The notes beneath the pieces were generated by a model. The model searched no databases. It had not been told where the DNA came from and saw only the letters and a list, made by a program, of their open reading frames with translations. 44,109 bases of DNA, from contig NZ_JBBMFO010000017.1 of NCBI RefSeq assembly GCF_040096015.1, positions 1 to 44,109 on the forward strand, in the 5' to 3' direction. This DNA is from Peptoniphilus_A hominis (GTDB lineage: Bacteria > Bacillota > Clostridia > Tissierellales > Peptoniphilaceae). Positions 1 through 8,209 of this stretch are shown one piece after another (the stretch's first letter is position 1; each line of letters starts with the position of its first letter). The position numbers and the translations under genes are program-made.

Positions 1-116
1 TCCTTGCCCATTTGTGCCATAACATTTGTTGTTAGTCCTGCCATAGCTATTACATCTGTTTTCTTTAATCCTTTTTTTGCTAACTGTATCCATAATGGTT
101 TATAGTTAAGTGCCAT
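1..116 (-). CDS. XRE/Cro-family helix-turn-helix regulator, partial (3' end outside window)
   Basis: Reading leftward from an ATG at 114-116, the first 38 codons give MALNYKPLWIQLAKKGLKK followed by TDVIAMAGLTTNVMAQMGK. This resembles the N-terminus of the short (about 70 aa) YozG-like Cro/CI regulators, with the first HTH helices visible. An SD (GAGGG) precedes the ATG. The gene runs off the left edge, so its partner and target are unknown. Such regulators often accompany a small membrane protein, but none is visible here. Family call is by recognition only. Confidence 0.75.
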   Translation of the reverse strand, partial: MALNYKPLWIQLAKKGLKKTDVIAMAGLTTNVMAQMGK

Positions 117-141
117 AATATCCCTCTTTTACTTTATCCAT
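106..141 (-). CDS. Possible 11-codon leader ORF overlapping the regulator start
   Basis: A strong SD (AAGGAG) precedes an ATG at 139-141 that opens the peptide MDKVKEGYYGT and stops inside the regulator gene, overlapping its start by 11 bases. Translation could couple to the regulator. It is very short and may be chance. Confidence 0.25.
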   Translation of the reverse strand: MDKVKEGYYGT

Positions 142-173
142 TAATTTCTTCTCCTTAATCTATAAATTTCAAT

Positions 174-206
174 TAAAAAAGCGACTGAACTTATATATTC
201 AATCGC
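174..206 (-). terminator. Rho-independent terminator
   Basis: On the minus strand a 9-bp stem (GCGATTGAA with TTCAGTCGC, one G-U pair) is followed by six T. It is the last of three terminator-like hairpins between lysS and the regulator gene. Apart from these hairpins I see nothing else clear in positions 117-443. Confidence 0.7.
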
Positions 207-282
207 TAAATGTATAATGTATTAAACTGTTTTAAGTGGGGCTTTTTATCCTTGTCACTTTTACCTACTAATTTTGAAATAT

Positions 283-314
283 AAAAAAACGATAGAGTTT
301 TTAATTTCTATCGT
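283..314 (-). terminator. Rho-independent terminator
   Basis: On the minus strand the 8-bp stem ACGATAGA/TCTATCGT is followed by seven T. It is the second of three hairpins downstream of lysS. Confidence 0.7.
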
Positions 315-387
315 CTGAGATTATCTAATATTTATTTTTCTTTAAATTGATTTTATTGTATAACTCAATAATTCTATTAATCCAATT

Positions 388-428
388 ATAAAAATTAAAC
401 TGGGATTCATACCAAACCCCAGTTTTTT
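388..428 (-). terminator. Terminator of the greA-lysS operon (possibly bidirectional)
   Basis: The 8-bp stem AAACTGGG/CCCAGTTT lies 18 bases past the lysS stop and has a T-rich tract on the minus strand. It also has a T-run on the plus side, so it may act both ways. Confidence 0.7.
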
Positions 429-443
429 AATTAGCGTGTTCTT

Positions 444-2351
444 TTAATATAATTTTGCCCCTGCTGGGATTTTGTCATCTACCATAAGAAGATTTAATAA
501 TTCTTCGCCATCATAATCACAAACTGCTGATAGGAGCATGCCGCAGGATTCTATTCCCATCATCTTTCTTGGTGGAAGATTTGTTATTGCAACAAGAGTT
601 TTTCCAACTAATTCTTCTGCAGAGTAGAAGTTTTTAATTCCTGATAGGATTATTCTTTCTTCTTCTGTTCCGTCATCAAGAGTGAACTTGAGAAGTTTAT
701 TAGATTTTGGAACTTCTTCACAGTTTTTAACTTTTACTACCCTAAAATCAGATTTTGAGAAAGTGTCAAAGTCTACAAATTCTTCAAATAATGGCTCAAC
801 TTTTACCTTTGATAGGTCAAGTTTTACCGCTGATTTTTCATCTGCTACTTTATTTGCATTTATTTCTGCAACTTCTTTTCCTATTGGCTTCATGGTTGGG
901 AATAAAAGTACATCTCTAATGGATGGTTGGTCTGTCAAAAGTACAATCATTCTGTCAACGCCAATTCCAAGTCCACCTGTTGGTGGAAGGCCTACTTCAA
1001 TTGCATTGATGAAGTCTGAATCCATTGGATGAGCTTCGTCATCGCCTGCTTCTTTTTCAGCTACTTGTGCTTCAAATCTTTCTCTTTGGTCGATTGGGTC
1101 GTTAAGTTCAGAGAAGGCGTTGGCAAATTCCCAAGTGTTTATGAAGGCTTCAAATCTTTGTGTAAGTCTTGGGTCCTTTGGATTTCTCTTCGCAAGTGGA
1201 GAAACTTCTACTGGGTGACCAATTACAAAAGTTGGTTCAACTAGGTGTTCTTCGCAGAATTCTTCAAACATTTCTGAAAGAATTTTGCCCCAAGTGTCGT
1301 GATCTGAAATTTCTAGTCCCTTTTCTCTTGCAATTTCTCTAGCCTTTTCATCTGTGTCGATTTCGTTAAAGTCTACATCAGCGTATTTTTTAACTGCGTC
1401 GATCATGGTAATTCTCTTCCAAGGTGCCTTTAATGAAATTTCTGTGCCTTGGTAGTTTATTGTGTCAGTTCCAAGAACTTCAAGGGCTACATATTCGAAT
1501 AAGTTTTCAGTTATTCTCATCATTTCTTCGTAGTCAACATAGGCTTGGTAAAGCTCAATATTTGTAAATTCAGGATTGTGTTTAGGGTCCATTCCTTCGT
1601 TTCTAAACATCTTGCCCATTTCATAAACTTTTTCAAAGCCACCTACGATTAATCTCTTTAAGAAAAGCTCGTTGGCAATTCTAAGTTGCATGTCAATGTC
1701 AAGAGTGTTGTGGTGAGTGTAGAAAGGTCTTGCATTTGCTCCACCTGCTACTGTGCCAAGGATTGGTGTTTCAACTTCCAAGAAGCCTTTATTGTCTAAA
1801 AATTCTCTGATTTTTTTGATAATTTGATTTCTCTTTATAAATACATCCTTTACTTCAGGATTTACAATTAAATCAACATATCTTTGTCTGTATCTTAGGT
1901 CTGGGTCCTTTAGACCGTGGAATTTTTCTGGAAGAATTTGAAGTGATTTTGAAAGTAGAGTGAGATCTGTTGCACGAACTGTGATTTCGCCTGCTTCTGT
2001 CTTAAATACAAGACCCTTTACTCCAACTATGTCTCCAATGTCAAGTCCCTTTACTTCTTCGTACTTGTCTTCAAGGACATCCTTTCTTGCAAAAACTTGA
2101 ATAGTTCCCAAGGAATCTCTCACATCTAAGAAACAAATTTTGCCATGGCGTCTCTTGCTCATTACACGACCAGCTATGGAAACTTCTCTCTCTTCATCTT
2201 CTTTAAACTCTTCTTTGATGTCCTTTGAGCGAGCAGTTACATCGTAGGTTTCATTAACAAAGGGATCCTTGCCTTCGCTTTTTAATTCGTCAAGCTTTTG
2301 TCTCTTTAACAAAAGCATTTCATTTAGATTTGCATCTTCTGTTTTTTTCAC
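444..2351 (-). CDS. lysS: Lysyl-tRNA synthetase (class II) with C-terminal Trbp111/EMAP-like tRNA-binding domain
   Basis: Charges tRNA-Lys with lysine in the cytoplasm. The 635 aa protein has an N-terminal OB-fold anticodon-binding domain (about 60-145) and a class II core (about 150-490) with motif 2 (FRNEGMDPKHNPEF, from about 249) and motif 3 (GLGIGVDRM, about 460). Bacterial LysRS is normally about 490-500 aa. Here a further roughly 110 residues (about 525-635) form a Trbp111/MetRS-C-type OB fold, seen in SDFRVVKV, LVGKTLVAITNLPPRKM and GIESCGMLLSA. Such modules usually occur on MetRS or as free proteins, where they help capture tRNA. The start is GTG behind the SD AGGAGG. It lies 10 bp after greA and is likely cotranscribed. 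Confidence 0.97.
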   Translation of the reverse strand: MKKTEDANLNEMLLLKRQKLDELKSEGKDPFVNETYDVTARSKDIKEEFKEDEEREVSIAGRVMSKRRHGKICFLDVRDSLGTIQVFARKDVLEDKYEEVKGLDIGDIVGVKGLVFKTEAGEITVRATDLTLLSKSLQILPEKFHGLKDPDLRYRQRYVDLIVNPEVKDVFIKRNQIIKKIREFLDNKGFLEVETPILGTVAGGANARPFYTHHNTLDIDMQLRIANELFLKRLIVGGFEKVYEMGKMFRNEGMDPKHNPEFTNIELYQAYVDYEEMMRITENLFEYVALEVLGTDTINYQGTEISLKAPWKRITMIDAVKKYADVDFNEIDTDEKAREIAREKGLEISDHDTWGKILSEMFEEFCEEHLVEPTFVIGHPVEVSPLAKRNPKDPRLTQRFEAFINTWEFANAFSELNDPIDQRERFEAQVAEKEAGDDEAHPMDSDFINAIEVGLPPTGGLGIGVDRMIVLLTDQPSIRDVLLFPTMKPIGKEVAEINANKVADEKSAVKLDLSKVKVEPLFEEFVDFDTFSKSDFRVVKVKNCEEVPKSNKLLKFTLDDGTEEERIILSGIKNFYSAEELVGKTLVAITNLPPRKMMGIESCGMLLSAVCDYDGEELLNLLMVDDKIPAGAKLY

Positions 2352-2361
2352 AAATTGCCTC

Positions 2362-2835
2362 CTAAATAGTTATTCCGCAAATTTCGTATTTAATAATTCC
2401 GTCTGGAACTTCAACTTCCACTACATCGCCAACGCGATTGCCAATAAGTCTTGAGCCAACTGGTGATTCGTTAGAAATTTTTCCTTCTAGTGGATCTGCT
2501 TCTGCTGAACCAACAATTGTGTATTCGTCTTCTTCCATAGTTTCAAGTTCTCTTACCTTTACGTTGGAACCAATGTTAACTACATCTGTATTTAAATCTT
2601 TTTCGTCAATTATCTTTGCATTACGAACCATCATTTCAAGTTTTGCGATTCTCTCTTCAACTTGTGCTTGTTCGTTTTTAGCTTCATCGTATTCAGAGTT
2701 TTCAGAAAGGTCGCCATAACCTAGGGCAACTTTAATTCTCTCAGAAACTTCCTTTCTTCTAACTGTTTTTAAATACTCAATTTCATTTTCAATTTTTTCT
2801 AGACCTTCCGGTGTGAAAAATATATCTTTTTCCAA
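2362..2835 (-). CDS. greA: Transcription elongation factor GreA
   Basis: GreA inserts its coiled coil into the secondary channel of RNA polymerase and stimulates cleavage of backtracked RNA. At 157 aa it has the usual length. The N-terminal coiled coil includes the family signature around LSENSEYDEAKNEQ (about 44-57), whose acidic tip residues act at the RNAP active site, and the C-terminal FKBP-like domain ends with SPVGSRLIGNRVGDVVEVEVP. The start is TTG, chosen because GAGGAGA lies just upstream and no better codon exists. It is first in a two-gene operon with lysS, behind a consensus promoter. Confidence 0.97.
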   Translation of the reverse strand: MEKDIFFTPEGLEKIENEIEYLKTVRRKEVSERIKVALGYGDLSENSEYDEAKNEQAQVEERIAKLEMMVRNAKIIDEKDLNTDVVNIGSNVKVRELETMEEDEYTIVGSAEADPLEGKISNESPVGSRLIGNRVGDVVEVEVPDGIIKYEICGITI

Positions 2836-2905
2836 AATTCTCTCTCCTCAATATATAAAAAATAAGGCGTCAGCCGCCCTTTACAAAAACCTTTTAATCT
2901 AGGCT

Positions 2906-2934
2906 ATTATAGTCGAAACTTCTCTTTATGTCAA
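2906..2934 (-). promoter_or_regulatory. SigA promoter of greA-lysS
   Basis: TTGACA, 17-bp spacer, TATAAT: a perfect consensus SigA promoter about 70 bp upstream of greA. Confidence 0.9.
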
Positions 2935-2975
2935 GATTTTAAAGTTTTTCCATGATTTTTTCATAAAATTTCTCC

Positions 2976-3009
2976 AAAAAATAAAAACTCCGCACTTTTA
3001 TGCAGAGTT
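2976..3009 (-). terminator. Terminator of coaX-dusB
   Basis: Stem AACTC...GAGTT extended by GCA/TGC, with a T-rich tail on the minus strand, just downstream of the dusB stop. Confidence 0.75.
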
Positions 3010-3019
3010 AAAATTTATT

Positions 3020-3949
3020 TTAGTCTAAAGTTTCAATATAAGCTTTGATAAGTTTTATTATCTCATCCTTATCCTTTAGTGTGTTTAATTTATTTCTAAC
3101 TTCCTTTGAGTCCTTCATGCCCTTAAAATAATTTGCGTAGACCTTTCGCATTTCAAGGATGCCAAGTTTTTCTCCCCTATAAGATATTTTTCTCTCAAGC
3201 TCATCTATCATTAAAAGAAGTTTTTCTCTGTCACTTGGCTTATAGTAGGAGCCAGTTTTTATGAGCTCTTCAATTTGATTAAAGATGTAGGGGTTCCCCA
3301 CTGCTCCTCTTCCTATTGCTATGCCGTCAACCTTGGAATAATTTATTTTTTCTAGGGCATCTTCTGGACTAGCTATGTCACCATTTCCAATTACGGGAAT
3401 TTTTACATTTTCCTTGACAGACTTAATAAAATCCCAATCAGCCTTTCCTGTGTAATATTCTTCTCTCGTTCTGCCGTGAACTGTTACAAAACTTGCCCCT
3501 GCTGCCTCAATATTTTTTATTGCCTTCATGGAGGAAATTCCACCAATTCCCTTTCTAACCTTAACAGAAACTGGCTTTTTTGAATTTTCTACAACAGCTT
3601 TTACTAGGTCATAGACAAGTGAGGGGTCCCTTAAAAGATGTGAGCCTGAATTATTTTTTACAATTTTTGGTGCAGGGCAGCCCATGTTTATGTCAACATA
3701 AGAAAAATTATAGTCATTTAAAATGCTGGCAGCTTCCCCCATAATTTTTGGGTCTGATCCAAAAATTTGCACAGAAACTTTTTTCTCCTTGGGAGAAATT
3801 TCTAAAAGGTCTAGGGTCTTTTTGTTTTCATAGACGAGAGCCATGGCTGAAACCATTTCCGTCACAGTTAAGTCTGCTCCCTTTTCTGTTGCCACTTCCC
3901 TAAAGGCTATGTCAGTGTAGCCTGCCATTGGTGCTAAAATTTTTAACAC
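3020..3949 (-). CDS. dusB: tRNA-dihydrouridine synthase (DusB type)
   Basis: FMN-dependent reduction of tRNA uridines to dihydrouridine. The 309 aa protein begins with the TIM-barrel signature LAPMAGYTDIAFRE, has the catalytic cysteine in NMGCPAPK (about residue 92), and FMN/phosphate-binding elements VHGRTREEYYTG and IPVIGNGDI. The start is GTG behind GAGAGTGA. Ten bases separate it from coaX, so the pair is probably an operon. dusB lies next to greA/lysS as in B. subtilis, where dusB precedes lysS. The exact Dus subtype is by homology only. Confidence 0.95.
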   Translation of the reverse strand: MLKILAPMAGYTDIAFREVATEKGADLTVTEMVSAMALVYENKKTLDLLEISPKEKKVSVQIFGSDPKIMGEAASILNDYNFSYVDINMGCPAPKIVKNNSGSHLLRDPSLVYDLVKAVVENSKKPVSVKVRKGIGGISSMKAIKNIEAAGASFVTVHGRTREEYYTGKADWDFIKSVKENVKIPVIGNGDIASPEDALEKINYSKVDGIAIGRGAVGNPYIFNQIEELIKTGSYYKPSDREKLLLMIDELERKISYRGEKLGILEMRKVYANYFKGMKDSKEVRNKLNTLKDKDEIIKLIKAYIETLD

Positions 3950-3959
3950 AAAATCACTC

Positions 3960-4742
3960 TCAATCTATTTTGCTATTTTTTTCAAATATAATTTTTAGCC
4001 CTTCAAGAGTTAAAAATTTGTTGATTATAAAATTATATTTTGAATCACTAGTTAACATAGTAGAGAAACCACCAGTGGAAATAATATTTGTATCTTCTTC
4101 CTTCCAATTTAGTTCCTTTAAAAGTTTATCTACAATTCCATCAATCATTGCAGCGTAGCCGTAATAGAGGCCTGATTGCATTGCTCCAACTGTGTTAGAT
4201 TGAATAACTTTTTCTGGCGCAATAATTTCAATTTTTGGAAGTTTTGAAGTCATCATAAAAAGTGCTTCAGCAGAAATGCCAATACCTGGCATAATCAAAC
4301 CGCCAAGGTAGTTTTTTTCCTCGTCAACTATACAAAAAGTCATAGCCGTTCCTATGTCAACTATAATGGATTTTTTTCCATAAATTTCAAGGGCGCCAAC
4401 AGCATTTACAATTCTATCGGCACCAACTTCCTTGGGATTGTCGTACTTTAAATTAAGTCCCAAGTCTAAGTCTGCACTTACAATCATTGGGTTCTTATTA
4501 AAATATTTTCTAACCATAGAAGGAAGTGTGTGCATAAGGTTTGGCACAACGGATGAAATTATTACATTTTCAATATCTTGTGGATCAATATTGGCATGAG
4601 TTAGTGTGTTTATAAAAATAAGACCGTACTCATCTGATGTTCTAGTCTTCACAGTGGAAGTCCTAAAATCATTTACTAGCTCATCCCCCTTATAAACGCC
4701 CCAAGTTATGGAAGTATTTCCTACATCTATTACTAATAACAT
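3960..4742 (-). CDS. coaX: Type III pantothenate kinase
   Basis: First step of coenzyme A synthesis: ATP-dependent phosphorylation of pantothenate, by the CoaX fold that is unrelated to CoaA. The 260 aa length is typical. The N-terminal phosphate-binding motif DVGNTSITWGV, the second DIGTAMTF motif and GGLIMPGI are all present. The start is ATG behind GAGGTG. It is first in an operon with dusB and is transcribed divergently from bioY. In B. subtilis coaX likewise follows ftsH, though here two genes intervene. Confidence 0.96.
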   Translation of the reverse strand: MLLVIDVGNTSITWGVYKGDELVNDFRTSTVKTRTSDEYGLIFINTLTHANIDPQDIENVIISSVVPNLMHTLPSMVRKYFNKNPMIVSADLDLGLNLKYDNPKEVGADRIVNAVGALEIYGKKSIIVDIGTAMTFCIVDEEKNYLGGLIMPGIGISAEALFMMTSKLPKIEIIAPEKVIQSNTVGAMQSGLYYGYAAMIDGIVDKLLKELNWKEEDTNIISTGGFSTMLTSDSKYNFIINKFLTLEGLKIIFEKNSKID

Positions 4743-4771
4743 TTTTACACCTCATTTAACAAATTGTTTTC

Positions 4772-4800
4772 ATTATATATTTTATAATCTTCACTTTCAA
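4772..4800 (-). promoter_or_regulatory. SigA promoter of coaX-dusB
   Basis: TTGAAA, 17-bp spacer, TATAAT on the minus strand, about 30 bp upstream of coaX. Confidence 0.75.
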
Positions 4801-4857
4801 CTAATTATTTACCCAATATTTATAATTAATCAATTTATTTTAAATGCGAAAAATTTT

Positions 4858-4889
4858 GCGTTAACCTTGTTGACAAAAGAGTAAACATT
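4858..4889 (+). promoter_or_regulatory. Putative BirA (biotin repressor) operator
   Basis: GTTAACC, 14 bases, then GTAAACATT. This resembles the Firmicutes BirA dyad (TTGTTAACC, about 14-16 bases, GGTTAACAA) with a few mismatches in the right half. It overlaps the -35 box and spacer of the bioY promoter, a position suited to repression when biotin is plentiful. No birA gene lies in the window. Confidence 0.6.
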
Positions 4890-4898
4890 GTGTACTAT
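4870..4898 (+). promoter_or_regulatory. SigA promoter of bioY
   Basis: TTGACA, 17-bp spacer, TACTAT. The predicted RNA starts just before the SD, giving a very short leader. Confidence 0.8.
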
Positions 4899-4916
4899 AT
4901 CTTTCGGAGGTTAATG

Positions 4917-5456
4917 ATGAAAATTAAAACAAAAGACATAACAAAAATTGCACTTTTAGTTGCACTTATAGCTGTGGGAGCTTTTATCTCTATACCAATT
5001 GGACCTGTTCCCTTTTCTTTACAAAACTTTTTTGTATTTATGACAGGACTTTTACTTACACCTTTTTATGCAGGACTTACAGTTTTCATATATGTCCTAC
5101 TTGGCTTAATAGGTCTGCCAATTTTTGCAGGCTTCACTGGAGGCTTTCAATCCTTTTTAAAACCAAGCTTTGGATTTTTAATTGCCTTTATAATAGGTGC
5201 AATTTTTATTTCTAAATTTGCTCATGGAGAAAAAAACTTTGGCAAAATTATGATCGTTCTAGTTTTAGCAGAAGTTATTTTCTACGCAATAGGTCTTCCC
5301 TATATGTACATCATTTTAAATAATGTAATGGGCACTTCCATGGGCGTGGCAAAAATCTTTTCCATTGGCATGATTCCTTTTATCATACCTGATATGGCAA
5401 AGGCAGTAGTTGCAGCTCTTATTGCGCCAAGAATTTTAAAAGCTATGAATAACTAG
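4917..5456 (+). CDS. bioY: Biotin ECF transporter S component BioY
   Basis: Membrane substrate-binding subunit for biotin uptake, working alone or with a shared ECF energizing module (not encoded here). About 180 aa with roughly six hydrophobic segments. BioY features include the early IPIGPVPFSLQNFFVFMTG segment, LGLIGLPIFAG and the FLKPSFGFLIAF helix. Two adjacent ATGs (4914 and 4917) follow GGAGG. The second has the better spacing (6 bases) and is chosen. It is monocistronic, with its own promoter, putative BirA operator and terminator. Confidence 0.92.
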   Translation: MKIKTKDITKIALLVALIAVGAFISIPIGPVPFSLQNFFVFMTGLLLTPFYAGLTVFIYVLLGLIGLPIFAGFTGGFQSFLKPSFGFLIAFIIGAIFISKFAHGEKNFGKIMIVLVLAEVIFYAIGLPYMYIILNNVMGTSMGVAKIFSIGMIPFIIPDMAKAVVAALIAPRILKAMNN

Positions 5457-5506
5457 GCTTTTAAAGACTAAATAGTTTATAATTAATAGAATATTTTATG
5501 TTAAAG

Positions 5507-5531
5507 TCTCGCCCCTGGGCGGGATTTTTTC
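5507..5531 (+). terminator. Terminator of bioY
   Basis: GC-rich inverted repeat (TCTCGCCC/GGGCGGGA with a very short loop) followed by six T. Confidence 0.8.
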
Positions 5532-5562
5532 ATATCTACTTATAGTTATATGATAAAAATTC

Positions 5563-5571
5563 TGTTATAAT
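5563..5571 (+). promoter_or_regulatory. Extended -10 promoter of the class A PBP gene
   Basis: TG-T-TATAAT 20 bp upstream of the start codon. No convincing -35 box, consistent with an extended -10 promoter. Confidence 0.6.
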
Positions 5572-5590
5572 ATCAAGATAGGAGGTTGTT

Positions 5591-8023
5591 ATGAAAGATT
5601 CCAAAAACAATAAAGCTCGTGGAATAATAAAATTTTCAAGCCTAATAAAAATACTCATACTAATAGTTGTTGCTGCAATAATCATTTTAGGTTCAATGGT
5701 CACTGCTATTGTACTTGGTATTTTTAAAAAAGCTCCCCTAATAGAACCCACAGAATACAGAGCTCAGCTCTCTGAAACTTCTAGGATCTATACCAATGAT
5801 GGAAAACTTATTGAGACTTTAGTCTCTGATGAGTTTAGTGAATTTGTTCCCTACGAGGATATACCAAAAAATTTATTAAATGCCATTGTGGCAATAGAAG
5901 ACGAAAGATTTTTTGAACACAGTGGAGTTGACTATAGAAGAGTGGCAGGTGCTCTTGTCCATGACATAAAGACAAGGTCCTTTGACCAAGGTGCATCAAC
6001 TATTACTATGCAGCTTGCCAAGAACTTGTACACATCTTTTTCAAAGAGCGTGGTTAGAAAAATCACAGACATCTACTATTCCTACCAAATAGAAGAAAAA
6101 CTGTCAAAAGAGCAGATACTTGAGGCATACTTAAACTCTGCAGGCTTCTCTAAGGGTACAGTGGGTGTCCAAGCCGCTGCAAAAACTTTTTTCAACAAGG
6201 ATGTATCTGAACTTGACCTTGCTGAGTGTGCACTCTTAGCAGGCGTTACAAACTTGCCAGAAAAGTACACTCCCTACAACACTCAAGAGATAAATGAAGA
6301 TGATGACCTTGGCAATATTGAAATAGTTTTACTGCCAAAAAATGAAGGTTCAGAGCCAAACTCTGACAAAATTATTGAAATTTCAAAAAATTTAAATGAA
6401 CTTGGACAAATAGATAATTTTGAACTTATACAAATAGAAAATAATTTAGTAGTGCCAGTAAAGGCTGTCTTCAACGAAACTTCTCAAGAGAGACAAAAAT
6501 TAGTTTTAAAGAAAATGGCTGAGCAAGGTCTTATTACTAATGAAGAATATGAAAATGCCTTAAATGAAAAAATTAACATCGACATAGGCTCTCGTAAAGA
6601 AAGTGGAATTTCATCTTTCTACACAGATGTTGTGCAAAAAAATACTATTAAGATTTTGATGAACTCTGGCTACACAAAGGAAGAAGCCACAAATAAATTA
6701 TTTAATGGCGGACTAAAAATTTACACACCAATGGACATTGACATGCAAAGGACCCTAGAACAAGTTGTATCAAATCCTAAATATTATTATGGCACTTTCA
6801 CAGAAAAAAATGGAATAATACAACCACAAGTTGCCTCAGTTATTATCGACCAAAAAACTCACGAAGTTAAGGCTCTTGTTGGCGGTAGAAATGTAAGTGG
6901 TGGCAGACTTTTAAATAGGGCTTTAGTTCCAAGACAACCTGGATCTTCTATTAAGCCAATTTCAGTTTATTTAACTGCCTTTAACAATGGAGCCACTGCT
7001 GGTGATGTCTACCTTGACGCAAAGATGCCAGAAAAATTATTTGGTCACTCACCTAAAAATGCTGGCAGCTATTACCAAGGTTGGACTACAATAAGAAATC
7101 TTCTTCGTCAATCATCAAATGTTGGCGCTTATCAAGTTGCCAGAGATATTTCTGCTGACAAAGAAGCAAAGGCAAATAAAAATTCAACTTATTCAAAGGT
7201 CTACAATGACGAAGAGTCAATTAATAAGATGATTGACACCTTAAAATCTATTGGAGTCAGCACTATTGTAGAGAAAAAGGACAATCCAACGTGGAATGAC
7301 ATGGACTATGCTCCTCTTACTCTTGGCGGCATGAGCTATGGCATTAGTCCTTTCGAAATGGCTGGAGCCTTCACAACTCTTGCCAACGAGGGAAAATATG
7401 CTAACCCTTATGTAATTACAAAGATTGAAACTAACACTGGAGATGTCATCTATCAAGTTGACCCTAAGGAAAAAGAAATAACTTCTCCACAAAACGCTTA
7501 TATCTTGACAGATATGTTAAAAGATGTCGTTAAAAGGGGAACTGGTCGCAACGCTTCTTTCCCAGGACAAGACATAGCCGGTAAAACTGGTACAACTACT
7601 GACAAGAAGGATGTTTGGTTTGTAGGTTACACTCCTTACTACACTTGCTCAGTTTGGATAGGCAACGACAAGCATCAAAAGCTTGCCTTTGGTTCAACTC
7701 AATCTGCCTACCTTTGGAAGCAAATTATGAAGGCTGTTCACGAAGACTTGGACAAAAAAGAATTTGAAGAACCAGATGGAATCTTCACTAAATATGTAAA
7801 TGGAAGGCGTGAACTACTAGCTGACGGAACTAAGCCACACTATACTAATAAGTTAGGTTGGTATAGAGATTCCGATGATGAAGAAAAGAAGAAAGACAAA
7901 AACAAGAATAATAACAACAACAATGACAATGGCAATAGGAAGAAGTCCTCAGGTGAAAATGCTGGCAAGAAAAAATCTCATTCAAAAGCATCAATTTTAA
8001 ATGAAGATACAAATGAAAATTAA
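5591..8023 (+). CDS. Class A penicillin-binding protein (PBP1A-like)
   Basis: Bifunctional peptidoglycan polymerase. The 810 aa protein has a cytoplasmic N-terminus and one membrane anchor (about 17-44). The GT51 glycosyltransferase domain (about 85-245) holds EDERFFEHSG with the catalytic glutamate near 103, GASTITMQ, and EEKLSKEQILEAYLN. The transpeptidase domain (about 400-700) has all three active-site motifs: SSIK with nucleophile S452, SSN at 508-510, and KTGT at 665-668. The last 60 residues are a low-complexity Lys/Asn/Asp tail, variable in this family. ATG behind AGGAGG. Monocistronic and convergent with ftsH. Confidence 0.96.
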   Translation: MKDSKNNKARGIIKFSSLIKILILIVVAAIIILGSMVTAIVLGIFKKAPLIEPTEYRAQLSETSRIYTNDGKLIETLVSDEFSEFVPYEDIPKNLLNAIVAIEDERFFEHSGVDYRRVAGALVHDIKTRSFDQGASTITMQLAKNLYTSFSKSVVRKITDIYYSYQIEEKLSKEQILEAYLNSAGFSKGTVGVQAAAKTFFNKDVSELDLAECALLAGVTNLPEKYTPYNTQEINEDDDLGNIEIVLLPKNEGSEPNSDKIIEISKNLNELGQIDNFELIQIENNLVVPVKAVFNETSQERQKLVLKKMAEQGLITNEEYENALNEKINIDIGSRKESGISSFYTDVVQKNTIKILMNSGYTKEEATNKLFNGGLKIYTPMDIDMQRTLEQVVSNPKYYYGTFTEKNGIIQPQVASVIIDQKTHEVKALVGGRNVSGGRLLNRALVPRQPGSSIKPISVYLTAFNNGATAGDVYLDAKMPEKLFGHSPKNAGSYYQGWTTIRNLLRQSSNVGAYQVARDISADKEAKANKNSTYSKVYNDEESINKMIDTLKSIGVSTIVEKKDNPTWNDMDYAPLTLGGMSYGISPFEMAGAFTTLANEGKYANPYVITKIETNTGDVIYQVDPKEKEITSPQNAYILTDMLKDVVKRGTGRNASFPGQDIAGKTGTTTDKKDVWFVGYTPYYTCSVWIGNDKHQKLAFGSTQSAYLWKQIMKAVHEDLDKKEFEEPDGIFTKYVNGRRELLADGTKPHYTNKLGWYRDSDDEEKKKDKNKNNNNNNDNGNRKKSSGENAGKKKSHSKASILNEDTNEN

Positions 8024-8031
8024 GCTTAAGA

Positions 8032-8057
8032 AACTGGAGTAAAGCTCCAGTTTTTTA
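8032..8057 (+). terminator. Terminator of the class A PBP gene
   Basis: Stem AACTGGAG/CTCCAGTT followed by a T-run, eight bases past the stop codon. Confidence 0.85.
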
Positions 8058-8103
8058 TTGCCCTTTATTAATTTATTTATGATTTCCTAGGTGACTTACA
8101 TAA

Positions 8104-8138
8104 AAAACTGCTAAAGATAGATCTCCAGCAGTTTTAAT
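8104..8138. terminator. Bidirectional terminator-like hairpin between convergent genes
   Basis: Perfect 9-bp stem AAAACTGCT/AGCAGTTTT, A-rich before and T-rich after, between the convergent PBP and ftsH genes. Confidence 0.55.
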
Positions 8139-8180
8139 AAAATTTATAAATTGTCTTAGCTTAAGAATTTTTATCCAAGG

Positions 8181-8203
8181 AAAAAAGCCCCTAGGGGCTT
8201 TTA
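8181..8203 (-). terminator. Terminator of the tilS-hpt-ftsH operon
   Basis: AAAAGCCC/GGGCTTTT stem with T-run on the minus strand, seven bases beyond the ftsH stop. Confidence 0.8.
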
Positions 8204-8209
8204 ATGAAT

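Noticed and set aside
207..282. Possible promoter or small RNA between lysS and the partial regulator gene
   Set aside because: No well-spaced -35/-10 pair and no convincing structure other than the listed hairpins.
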